NCBI GenBank assembly: GCA_023511675.1
Contig: JAIMBC010000005.1
Coordinates: 1 to 54,858 of the forward strand
DNA: 54,858 bases
Origin: Pirellulales bacterium
GTDB lineage: Bacteria > Planctomycetota > Planctomycetia > Pirellulales > JAIMBC01
Direction: 5' to 3'
Shown: in pieces, positions 1 to 7,497 of the stretch
How the letters are laid out: each line of letters starts with the position of its first letter
How positions within the stretch are numbered: the first letter of the stretch is position 1
Translations under genes and position numbers: made by a program
Notes under the pieces: model-generated
Told to the model about the DNA's origin: nothing
Databases searched by the model: none
The model's input: the letters and a program-made list of their open reading frames with translations, nothing else

Positions 1-2
1 GT

Positions 3-167
3 CCGGGGCGGGGCGGCGTATTCGAGGTACGCGTGGACGACGCGCTGGTCTGGTCGCGTGCGGTCGAGGGCCGCTTTCCGGAGATCAAGGAACTCAAGAC
101 CCGCGTGCGCGATCTGGTAGCGCCGGACAAAGACCTCGGGCACAGCGACGCAGCACGCACCGACTGA
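3..167 (+). CDS. SelW/SelT/SelH (Rdx) family protein, C-terminal fragment
   Basis: The window opens inside this gene; 54 codons are visible before the TGA stop. The fragment reads GGVFEVRVDDALVWSR, then GRFPEIKEL and a short charged tail. This is the second half of the thioredoxin-like Rdx fold found in SelW, SelT and SelH: the strand 'GxFEVxVDG', the 'S+...GRFPE' segment and the final helix. Members of the family are small redox proteins with an N-terminal CxxU or CxxC motif. That motif would lie before base 1, so whether this copy uses selenocysteine cannot be seen. It is the only plus-strand gene in the first 7 kb and converges on the acetamidase gene. Family assignment is fairly sure; the redox substrate is unknown. 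Confidence 0.72.
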   Translation, partial: PGRGGVFEVRVDDALVWSRAVEGRFPEIKELKTRVRDLVAPDKDLGHSDAARTD

Positions 168-218
168 CCCCCTGCACCCCAGACGTTTCCCGGCCCCTCG
201 TGTACCGCCCAGCGCGCC

Positions 219-1184
219 TCAAGCCCCGAGGTATTGGCGCGGCAGCTCCGCGCCGGCCACGAAATTGAGCTTGGACAGCTTGCACATCTGATACACGTTG
301 ACGCGAAAGTCAGGACAGGTGCTTACCAGACAGTAGGCATCCGTAGGGGTAAACCCATAGTCTGTGATCAACCATTCCATCAAGTTCACGATGGCCGTCT
401 CCACCGCCACCTCCAACGGACGATAGGCGTACACCGACACAATCGAGCCAGACTTTTCGATCCGCATCCACGGAACGCGCCGGCCCTTGATCAGCTCCAA
501 TCGCAGGCGCACCGTGGCACACGTCTCCGCAGCCGTGCCGGTGAACTCGGTATCTCCCTGACTGGCGTGCACGTCTCCCAGGTAGAACAACGCCCCGGTA
601 TGAAACACCGGCAGCAAGATGCGGTTGCCGGGGCAGCAGTCGCGAATGTCCAGATTGCCGCCCCACTCTCCCTGGCCGTCGGCACTGGTCGCAACCTCAC
701 GGTCGGGCGCTACTCCCAGCGTGCCCACAAAGGGCGTAATCGGCCACGAGAGCCGGTCGCTAAAGTGCAGCGTGCCATCCCGCGTCGTACCACTGGGACC
801 AGGCTCGTGCCGAAAGATGCGCGTCGTGTAGTCCGCAGACAGCTCGGGCCAGCGGGTCGACTCTCCCAGTGGCCCGCGCCGAGGACCAATGGCGATCCAG
901 GAATAGGCATCCACCACGATCTCCTCCAGCAAGACCACCAGCGTATCGCCCCGTTCTGCTCCCTCAACATAGATCGGTCCCGCAACTGGGTTGACGAGCG
1001 GAGGCGAACGGTCAAAACCCGGACGCATCGCAGGGATGGCCTTGTCTTGCGGCGACTTGAAGTAGCCCGCGCTGGCATCGTATGTTTCCACCTCGAAGGT
1101 CTCCCCCGGTTCGACCCTGATCAGCGGCGCGTCTCGCCAATCCAGGGCATACGTGCGTGCTTGCTCCCGGGCAATACGTTTCAT
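219..1184 (-). CDS. Acetamidase/formamidase family protein
   Basis: A 321-residue cytosolic amidohydrolase of the FmdA/AmdA family, which releases ammonia from formamide, acetamide or related short amides. Family landmarks are present in order: PFVGTLGVAP at about residues 151-160, GGNLDI at 175-180, and GDVHASQGD at 203-211, where the family has metal- and substrate-binding residues. Length agrees with the usual 300-340 residues, and the start ATG lies directly before the conserved N-terminal strand region. There is no signal peptide. The gene stands alone, converging with the Rdx fragment on its left and followed upstream by an unrelated lipoprotein gene about 410 bases away. The exact amide substrate cannot be told from sequence. 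Confidence 0.87.
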   Translation of the reverse strand: MKRIAREQARTYALDWRDAPLIRVEPGETFEVETYDASAGYFKSPQDKAIPAMRPGFDRSPPLVNPVAGPIYVEGAERGDTLVVLLEEIVVDAYSWIAIGPRRGPLGESTRWPELSADYTTRIFRHEPGPSGTTRDGTLHFSDRLSWPITPFVGTLGVAPDREVATSADGQGEWGGNLDIRDCCPGNRILLPVFHTGALFYLGDVHASQGDTEFTGTAAETCATVRLRLELIKGRRVPWMRIEKSGSIVSVYAYRPLEVAVETAIVNLMEWLITDYGFTPTDAYCLVSTCPDFRVNVYQMCKLSKLNFVAGAELPRQYLGA

Positions 1185-1595
1185 GGTAGGCGTGCATCCA
1201 AGGGCCAGTCAGGGCAGCGAACAACCAGCGTGGATTCTCGCTCAGCAACGCCGCACAGGCAAGCCGCATCCGGCACCGCGGCAAGTGTTCACGATGCCGC
1301 TTGCAAAGCCGGCGAGCTTGCCGCCGTCCTAACAGTTGCTGCATGGCTCCTCCCCCAACCACGGTGATCCCATCTCGCCTGCCACAAATGGAATGCCTCC
1401 CTCTGCCTTCTCAAAGGGTTGCGGGCCTACAGCCGCCAACCGCGAAGCACTCCCCGAGGACGGCGCTGCGCTGGCGCGACAACAGCTTGCGGTCCTCTGG
1501 TCGCGCGGCACGCGGGCATGGCCCCTGCCTGTGGCGCGCTTGGCCTTCTTCACATCGCACGCAGCGCGGCCACGGGGCCGATGGTGGGGGGCGCG

Positions 1596-2993
1596 CTACG
1601 GTCTGTCCGCCTTGTCGACCACGGCGAAGTCGATGGTCGCGGTCGCCAGCTCGTTGCCCAGTGCATCTTCTACCGCGAGTTCGAGCGTGTACCGGCCGTC
1701 GTAAAGCCGCGAGGGAATGGTCACAAAGTAGCAGACAAAATAATCGCGCCGTGGATGGGCACAGTATTCTTCGGTGCGCGGCAAATCTCCGTGCGCTACC
1801 CGCTTGCCGGACGCGTCAAGAATCTGATAGCGAGCGCGGAAGGAGGTATGCCAGCCCCGAGGCGTGGAGCGGCTCTGGAAGTTCTCCAACTCCGCATACA
1901 ACAGCACCTCTTCGCCCGGCTGAAACCGATCCTGAGGATAGCGCGTGTACATCCCGTAGCTGGCCACCTCCCGGCAAAACGCAAGGTTCTGTACGCGCAA
2001 GGGGGCCATCTCAGCCAGGGCCAGCGCTGCATAGCGATGGTGCGGCAGCGCCACGGCGGCCCGCTGGGCTGCGTCGGTACGTGGGTTGATCAGCTCGGCC
2101 AGCGCATAGAACTCGTTGTTCCAGAAATCCTGCTCTGCCGGCGCGAGAGAGGCGATCGGCCGCAGGGCGTCTTCGCGCCGGCCAGCCGCCAGGTACAGCA
2201 GCCGCAGCCGCAGAGCCAGCGACGTATCCGAGGACGCCTTCCCAGAACCCAGCACTTGCTCCAATTGGGTAAGCGTGCCCGAGAGGGCCTGCTGCCAATC
2301 CGGCTTTTCTCTGCTGCTCGTTCCGGCACTTCCATCGTTCGCTGGCTCATCGCCGGCAACGAAGGCCGCGCTCACGACGTGCGGTGTTTGTAGCTCGACA
2401 GCCCTCGCCGCAAGAGGGCTGGAGGCCGTTGTGCCGCCTGCGGTTGGCGGGCGATTCGTCCCGGCGCTGGCGTCCATTGCCTGGGCCCGCTCATGCCCCG
2501 CCGGCGCGGCGGGGCCATGTATCCAAGATGGACCCTGTGGGCCAGAATCACCCTGTGGCCCAGAATGGCCCTGAACGTCGGGCGTTGCACGCTGGTCCTC
2601 CGCAGGCGAGGATGTTACGTTTGCTGAGTCTGTGGGTGCCTTAGGCGAAAGTGCAGCCAGCAGTCTGGCTTTGACGTCCGGTGCTAGCTCTGCCGCACTG
2701 ATTGCCTCGGCCAACGAGCGGGAGCTAGCCGGCACATCCGCGGGCACGCTGCTCACCGATGCATGCGTTGCGCTACCACTCCCAGGAGCATGCGTGGACC
2801 TGTCGCGCGGTGGCGAAGGGGCAGCGGCCTCCGCCATCTCCCCCGCAATGCCGCTTCCCACCTCCGACCGTCCGGCAAGCCCCGCAGCCTGCCCCACGCC
2901 AGCCTCGCGCGCTACCAGCGCTGGGCCCGCACAGCCTGCCAGCACCAGCACGCAAGCCGTCAGCAAACAAAAGGTCCCTCTCGCGCCTGCCAT
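1596..2993 (-). CDS. Secreted lipoprotein of unknown function
   Basis: The chosen ATG at 2993 gives a 465-residue protein starting with a classic lipoprotein signal: a hydrophobic stretch ending in the lipobox LAGC. The frame is open about 47 codons further upstream but that part is not signal-like. After the signal comes a long low-complexity region rich in Ala, Ser, Pro and Gly (to about residue 240), then a Leu/Ala-rich helical segment, then a compact C-terminal beta domain of roughly 120 residues with PGEEVLLYAELENF, YQILDASGKRVA and LYDGRYTLELAVEDALGNELATATIDFAVVD. The last part looks like an immunoglobulin-like or filamin-like secreted module. It is probably anchored in a membrane with the beta domain outside. 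Function is not recognised; no Shine-Dalgarno site is visible at the start. Confidence 0.62.
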   Translation of the reverse strand: MAGARGTFCLLTACVLVLAGCAGPALVAREAGVGQAAGLAGRSEVGSGIAGEMAEAAAPSPPRDRSTHAPGSGSATHASVSSVPADVPASSRSLAEAISAAELAPDVKARLLAALSPKAPTDSANVTSSPAEDQRATPDVQGHSGPQGDSGPQGPSWIHGPAAPAGHERAQAMDASAGTNRPPTAGGTTASSPLAARAVELQTPHVVSAAFVAGDEPANDGSAGTSSREKPDWQQALSGTLTQLEQVLGSGKASSDTSLALRLRLLYLAAGRREDALRPIASLAPAEQDFWNNEFYALAELINPRTDAAQRAAVALPHHRYAALALAEMAPLRVQNLAFCREVASYGMYTRYPQDRFQPGEEVLLYAELENFQSRSTPRGWHTSFRARYQILDASGKRVAHGDLPRTEEYCAHPRRDYFVCYFVTIPSRLYDGRYTLELAVEDALGNELATATIDFAVVDKADRP

Positions 2994-3225
2994 GGTGGGG
3001 CAGAAGGATAAACGTTGCCCCTGAGTGCCGCAATAGGGAGCAGGGTGGCAGCATATCGCTATCGTCAAGACTCCGAGCTGGCAGATCTTGGAGGCGAAGA
3101 CGGGGCGGAATTCATGCGTGGGACCTGCTAGCAAGGGAGGAGAAGAGGGGATGGCAGGACTTGCGCGCTATGGCGGCAGGGTAAGATGGGCTGACTCGAT
3201 CACCTGCGGCAAGAGGCGAAGCCCA

Positions 3226-4848
3226 TCACAGCACGCCAGGTGTACGCGCTAGCACTCCGCGCCGTAGAGGTGCCAGCGCCGGCTGCTCGTCCAGCCGGTA
3301 GTAGCGCAGCAGCCAGTAGGCAAAGAGAAAATCCATGCCGCAATAGGCCATGTTCTGCGGCGGGCCGTTGCGCTCTTGCCGTGAGTAGGGGTTCCAGTGC
3401 CAGTAGTTGTCGCAGGCCTTGGCGTCATCGCACCATTGGAGCTGCGGCATGATCACGTCTGGGCCGTCTCGGCAAAACCGGTCGAGAGGGTAGCGCGCAA
3501 GCTGCTCGACCCCCTCTTGCAGTGCCCGCTCAAGCTGCGGCCAGACGTGCTGCTCCGCGGGGCGGACAATCGCCGCTCGGGCCTGCGGATCGGAGAGCAA
3601 TCCAGCCCACATGAAGGCACACAGGCTATTGCGCTTGTCATGGAGGTAATCCATGCTCCAGTACATGGTGCGGCCCAACTGGTACAAGAACTTCTCGTTG
3701 GGCGATTGGCCGTGGCGGCGTGCCCAATCGAGTTCCAGCGCCAGGCCATAGAAGGCGGCCAGGGTGACGTGGGCTCGGTCGTTCATCCCCTTGACCAGGG
3801 GGCTGGCACCCACACGCTGGGGCAGTACCAGGCTGCGCAAGGGGTATTCGAAATACACGTGGTGCTCGCCCCGCAGGCGGCGAAACTCCGCGGCTACCCG
3901 TTCGCGTTGTGCTGGGTCATCGGGCGGGAAGGAGTAACCGAGAGCGACAATCAGATATGCCACCTGGGCGTTGAAGGGGACGCCCATCGAGCCTACCAGG
4001 GGCCGCAGGTCGCCATAGCTGGTGGGAGTGCCGTCGCGATGGATGGCCCGCCAGTCGTGCTCGATGAGGTGCATGATCATGGTGGTGCAATCGTGGCGGG
4101 CCATCTGCTGCACGTCGGGGGGCAAATCTTCACAGGCATGCATGAACAGGGCGGCATAGCCGCCGGCAATCTGGTTGAATCCCCCCTTGGCTGGATCGGA
4201 CTGGAAGAAGTATCGCGTGCCGTCGGGCGCCACATACGTCTGATCGAGTTCGGGCAAGCGGAGGTTGTCCTCGCGTGCCACGGCGCGTGCCATCAATCCG
4301 GGCTGGTCGGTGACCTCAAAGAACAGGTGCAGTCCCCGGATGACCGTGGCAATGCGGGCCAGCGTGTCGGGATCTCGCGTGGCGGCATAGCGAAAGGAGA
4401 GGGCCCCCAGCAGCGCGCCGTTCCAGGTAGAGCTGTCGCGCGCGGGAAAGGCAAGCGGCGGCTGCCCCGGCTGCTCGGGAAACACCGACCGGTTGTACAC
4501 CTGATGATACGGTGTGAGGTGATAGCGCCACAGCTCCCAGTCAAAGTAGGCCGCCTTCACGTCCAGCGGCATCTGACGGTACCCGCCATAGTGTTTCTCG
4601 AGGCGCTCTTGATACGCGCGCAGCGAGGCCGCCGTGTAATCGTCTCCCGCCGGTGGGTCCAGCAGGGGCGCCGCCGCAGCCGCCTGATCGACACCAGCGT
4701 CTCCGCCCGGTTCCCCGGCACGCAGCGGGCCTGCCGGCCGCTGCCACGCCACGGCCAGCGCGAAACACACTGCCCATCGAAGCGGCAGGCGCGTAGCTGC
4801 CCAGCTTCGTCGCCATCTCTGTTTGTGACAAGCCACCGGTGCAATCAT
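3226..4848 (-). CDS. Exported protein of unknown function, helical-barrel-like
   Basis: The ATG at 4848 is preceded by GGAGG with a 5-base spacer, which decides the start over an in-frame ATG 24 bases upstream. The 540-residue product begins with an Arg-rich n-region and a hydrophobic segment (RWAVCFALAVAW), indicating export. The mature part is rich in Trp, Tyr and His in regularly spaced helices (for example YFDWELWRYHL, STWNGALLGALSFRYAA, GGFNQIAGGYAALFMHACEDL, WSMDYLHDKRNSLCAFMWAGLL). This pattern recalls alpha/alpha toroid enzymes such as glycoside hydrolases and polysaccharide lyases, but I see no diagnostic catalytic motif and make no functional call. It lies just downstream (33 bases) of the phosphorylase gene on the same strand and could share its transcript. 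Confidence 0.6.
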   Translation of the reverse strand: MIAPVACHKQRWRRSWAATRLPLRWAVCFALAVAWQRPAGPLRAGEPGGDAGVDQAAAAAPLLDPPAGDDYTAASLRAYQERLEKHYGGYRQMPLDVKAAYFDWELWRYHLTPYHQVYNRSVFPEQPGQPPLAFPARDSSTWNGALLGALSFRYAATRDPDTLARIATVIRGLHLFFEVTDQPGLMARAVAREDNLRLPELDQTYVAPDGTRYFFQSDPAKGGFNQIAGGYAALFMHACEDLPPDVQQMARHDCTTMIMHLIEHDWRAIHRDGTPTSYGDLRPLVGSMGVPFNAQVAYLIVALGYSFPPDDPAQRERVAAEFRRLRGEHHVYFEYPLRSLVLPQRVGASPLVKGMNDRAHVTLAAFYGLALELDWARRHGQSPNEKFLYQLGRTMYWSMDYLHDKRNSLCAFMWAGLLSDPQARAAIVRPAEQHVWPQLERALQEGVEQLARYPLDRFCRDGPDVIMPQLQWCDDAKACDNYWHWNPYSRQERNGPPQNMAYCGMDFLFAYWLLRYYRLDEQPALAPLRRGVLARTPGVL

Positions 4849-4881
4849 GTGTGCCTCCCTGCGGACGTCCATGTAACGGCC

Positions 4882-5841
4882 TCAACCGCGCGGCGCCTCA
4901 TCCTCCGGCCGAAGCTCGAGCTTTGGCGAGGCCTGTTCCCGTGGTGCGGGGGCAAGCTGTGCAATCATGCCGGCGAGAAAGCGGGCAAGCCGATCGCTTG
5001 CCACGAGGGCCAGCTCTTTGAGTTCGAGCATGTCCCAGACACAGCCGGGGCGGTTCCAGATGGCCGCGGCGGCCGCCCCCAAGCGGGCAGAACGCGTCCG
5101 CTGGCGGGCCAGCACTTCCAAATCCGCGGGCAGCTCGTCGTGAACGGTGTCTGATACGATGCGTACAGCGAGCAGCCTGGCACGCCGCTTGCGGCAGACC
5201 TCAGCCACGGCGAAGGTCTCCATATCGACGGCCAGCGCCTGAAATCTCCGACCCAACTCCTGCTTTTGTGCTGGCAGACGCACAATGCGATCCACGGTGA
5301 GCAGCCCTCCCACATGCAGCCCCTGACGGCCGGCCAACTCGGTGGGATCGACAGAAACGCCAATGGCCAACTGCTCGCCCGACTCATGCAACAGCCGATC
5401 GGCCAGCAGCACATCTCCCCGACGGAGCCGCTCGTTCAGCCCGCCGCAAAACCCGGCAGAAATCACCCAGGCTGGTCGATAGACGTCAAGCAGAGCCTCT
5501 GTGGCGCGTGCCGCGGCGGCCCGCCCCACCCCGCTCTCAAACACCACCACGAGTCGCTGATGCACCTGTCCAACGTGCACTGTGAAGTAGGGGGTGCGCT
5601 GCGTCGCCCGAGCGGCCAAGAGATCGACCAGCCCTCCCGCCTCGGCACCCAGAGCAAATAGCACTCCTACGTCGCAGGGAGGGGGGGGTTCGCTTGCCGC
5701 ATCTGGCACCGCTTGTGCCGGTTCGCCGCGCGGCTGAGCCTCTACCTGTTGGGTTTCGCCGGCGAGGGCCTGCGCAGCCGCGTGCCAGAGCTGAGCCTGC
5801 GCCTGCCGCCGGATCCATTGTGCCAATAAGCTTTGCCACAT
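4882..5841 (-). CDS. hpnG: Nucleoside phosphorylase family protein, HpnG-like
   Basis: A 319-residue member of the PNP/UDP phosphorylase fold. After a Gln/Ala-rich N-terminal extension of about 55 residues come the core motifs: DVGVLFALGAEAGGL (first strand and turn), SGVGRAAAARAT (phosphate-binding loop), SAGFCGGL, RGDVLLADRL, and VDMETFAVAEVCRKRRARLLAVRIVSD, the purine/ribose-binding segment with the MetGlu pair. In hopanoid producers HpnG is a phosphorylase of this fold that removes adenine from adenosylhopane to give ribosylhopane. The assignment rests on the fold plus hpnH and squalene-hopene cyclase being 3-7 kb away on the same strand. A 5'-methylthioadenosine/SAH nucleosidase is the main alternative. 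The frame is open upstream to 5940; ATG at 5841 was chosen because upstream residues look non-coding. Confidence 0.7.
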   Translation of the reverse strand: MWQSLLAQWIRRQAQAQLWHAAAQALAGETQQVEAQPRGEPAQAVPDAASEPPPPCDVGVLFALGAEAGGLVDLLAARATQRTPYFTVHVGQVHQRLVVVFESGVGRAAAARATEALLDVYRPAWVISAGFCGGLNERLRRGDVLLADRLLHESGEQLAIGVSVDPTELAGRQGLHVGGLLTVDRIVRLPAQKQELGRRFQALAVDMETFAVAEVCRKRRARLLAVRIVSDTVHDELPADLEVLARQRTRSARLGAAAAAIWNRPGCVWDMLELKELALVASDRLARFLAGMIAQLAPAPREQASPKLELRPEDEAPRG

Positions 5842-6373
5842 CGCATACACCGATTCGCTTGTGCCGCCGCGGCCGCTTGCCAGGGTATTGTACCCGCCAG
5901 CCAGCCCGCGCCGCTGCGCGAGGCCGGCCCTGTCCTCCATTCCAAGACGCAGCTACTGCGGTACAGGATAACGCCGATGACGGCCACCCTTTGTCCTCCG
6001 TACCAGGGGGCGGCCGTACGGCCCTCTCACGCTGCGGCCTCTGGCAGCGTCACGATGCTGCACGCCAGAGGCGAGTTTGCGACCGGCGCGAGGCACACGC
6101 CGCGTTCTGCGCCACGCCGAGGTATCTGAAAGGCCGCACTTGCCAGCGGCAAGGTGCGAAGTTCCGTCCCGTGCCGACGCCTTACCAGCGAGGATCGCTC
6201 CTTGAAAGCCAACGCTGGAACTTGGCACGGAAAGCTGGCCAAGCTCGATCGCCCTGGCCACGAGCGGTCCAGCAAGTCTGGTTCTTATGCAGGACCGTAG
6301 TTGAACGGCGCTAACGTTGCCCAGCGCAGGCTGCTGGTGCCGCCCTGTATGCCGCCTCTCGTTGCGTGCTCAC
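5842..6373. other. Intergenic region, nothing recognised
   Basis: About 530 bases between the phosphorylase start and the stop of the zinc-ribbon/ACP gene, both on the minus strand. It is GC-rich, with only low-quality open frames on both strands. No RNA gene, strong hairpin or repeat was seen. It should contain the phosphorylase promoter, but no convincing -35/-10 pair is visible. Confidence 0.4.
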
Positions 6374-6718
6374 TCAGCCCTGTTCCGTCTCCTCTTCCAG
6401 GGCCATGACCAGTTCGGCCATGTCCAGGCTGTCCAATTCGAGGCCGCTAGCAAGGGCGGGATTGTGCGCCAGCTTGTGCCGCTCAATGCCCAACATGCGG
6501 ACGAGCGACTCCATGACGCGTTCCCGTGTCGATACGCCTGCCTCCGACTCCATGTAGCACGTGACGCCATTTAGGTTGATGAACCACAGCAGATGCCCAC
6601 AACAGGGACACGGCGCATCGCCAAACGGCTGTGAGGGCTGCAAACGCACCTCCGCGCCGCACACGGGGCAGGTGTTCGGCACCCCCTCTGGGGTGCGCGA
6701 GGAGATCGTGGCAGACAT
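6374..6718 (-). CDS. Zinc-ribbon protein with partial acyl-carrier-protein domain
   Basis: A 114-residue protein with two parts. Residues about 17-46 form a zinc ribbon with two CxxC pairs: CPVCG, then DAPCPCCGHLLWF. Residues about 62-114 resemble the first half of an acyl carrier protein: helix I (STRERVMESLVRMLGIE), a loop, and LELDSLDMAELVMALEEE, in which the Ser of DSL is the expected 4'-phosphopantetheine site. The reading frame stops just after helix II, so helices III and IV of a normal ACP are absent. No continuation was found in the other two frames just downstream. It may be a truncated gene or a small adaptor that mimics the ACP recognition helix. It sits between the HpnG-like gene and tRNA-Val, with no partner enzyme adjacent. 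Confidence 0.7.
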   Translation of the reverse strand: MSATISSRTPEGVPNTCPVCGAEVRLQPSQPFGDAPCPCCGHLLWFINLNGVTCYMESEAGVSTRERVMESLVRMLGIERHKLAHNPALASGLELDSLDMAELVMALEEETEQG

Positions 6719-7027
6719 GGGTGGTCTTCCTCCACCGCGGTCGGGAGGCCGTCGGCAAACATCACACTCCCCGCCTCCGCCGTGATTCTATTCCCGCTAA
6801 CACGTGGAGGTCAAGCGGCCGCACCATGCTGCTTTGTCATGCTGCTGCATGAGCAGCGATTGAGCGTGCCTTAGGTGTCACGGCGGCACGAAGAGGTGGC
6901 GCAAAAAGCGGCACACCCGGCGCGCAAAACAGCCTGCTGGCAACGAAAACGGAAAACCTCGCTTTGCCACAAGTGCGTGCTTTGCAAGGTTTTGCAGCAA
7001 CTTGCTGTGTAGTGCAAAACCCCCAGG
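6719..7027. other. Intergenic region downstream of tRNA-Val
   Basis: About 310 bases between the zinc-ribbon/ACP start and the 3' end of the tRNA. No gene seen. It has a less GC-rich patch (about 6915-7020) with repeated TTTGC/GCAAA motifs, and an inverted repeat listed separately. Confidence 0.4.
6988..7021 (-). terminator. Inverted repeat just 3' of tRNA-Val, possible terminator
   Basis: Perfect 9-base arms GGTTTTGCA (6988-6996) and TGCAAAACC (7013-7021) enclose a smaller hairpin CAGCA-ACT-TGCTG (6995-7007). It begins 7 bases beyond the tRNA 3' end in the direction of tRNA transcription. There is no T-run after the stem, so it could be a processing or termination structure rather than a classic intrinsic terminator. 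Confidence 0.4.
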
Positions 7028-7101
7028 TGGGCGATGAGGGACTCGAACCCCCGACTTCTTGCGTGTAAAGCAAGCGCTCTAGCCGACTGAGCTAATCGCC
7101 C
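7028..7101 (-). tRNA. tRNA-Val (anticodon UAC)
   Basis: Read on the minus strand, a full 74-base cloverleaf is visible. The acceptor stem GGGCGAT pairs with ATCGCCC; the D arm contains GCTC...GAGC; the anticodon stem CTTGC/GCAAG holds the loop TTTACAC with anticodon TAC; the T arm is GGGGG-TTCGAGT-CCCTC. The discriminator base is A and no CCA is encoded. Anticodon UAC reads valine GUA/GUG codons. Confidence 0.95.
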
Positions 7102-7497
7102 GCTACGGGATCGTAATCCCAGCCGTGGCAGCCTGTCAAGGATGGCTCACTTGCGGACCGGAGGGGCGAAGTCCAGCCCCATAACCTGTGCAGTGGCCAC
7201 AAGAGATCCTGGGCTGAGGGCCGCGGCGAACGGTCCCCAAGGTGTGGTCCGCGGGCAGTCCCGAACTCTGGAAGCCACGAACGCGGGCAGTGCCGAACGC
7301 GGGCAGTGCCGAACGCGGGCAGTGCCGAATTTGGGCAGCGGCGAACTCGAGGAGCGCCAAACCGGGGCCGTGTCAAACCGGGGCCGTGTTTGGGGCATCG
7401 GCTGGCGGCTATCGCCGGCCAGCCGGCGGCGTTATGATCGGCACAACGGAGATTCGCTGACGCAAAGTCGTGGGTTCAAGACCGATACGTACCGCTG
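7102..7497. other. Intergenic region between tRNA-Val and M24 peptidase
   Basis: Divergent promoter region of about 400 bases: the tRNA is transcribed leftward and the peptidase gene rightward. Most of it is taken up by a 16-bp tandem array (7246-7389). No other feature recognised. Confidence 0.5.
7246..7389. repeat. 16-bp tandem repeat array, about nine units
   Basis: Nine consecutive 16-base units can be laid out. Units at 7278-7293, 7294-7309 and 7310-7325 are identical (CGAACGCGGGCAGTGC). Units at 7246, 7262, 7326 and 7342 are diverged versions. The last two, 7358-7373 and 7374-7389, are identical to each other (CAAACCGGGGCCGTGT) but far from the central unit. The strict 16-base register across changing sequence points to repeated local duplication. 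It lies in the intergenic space between tRNA-Val and the M24 peptidase gene. Confidence 0.85.

Noticed and set aside
234-1367. Plus-strand open frame of 377 codons
   Set aside because: Antisense to the acetamidase/formamidase gene; composition is Arg/His-rich as expected from a shadow frame.
7246-7389. Tandem array as a CRISPR
   Set aside because: Units are contiguous 16-mers with no unique spacers and no cas genes nearby.
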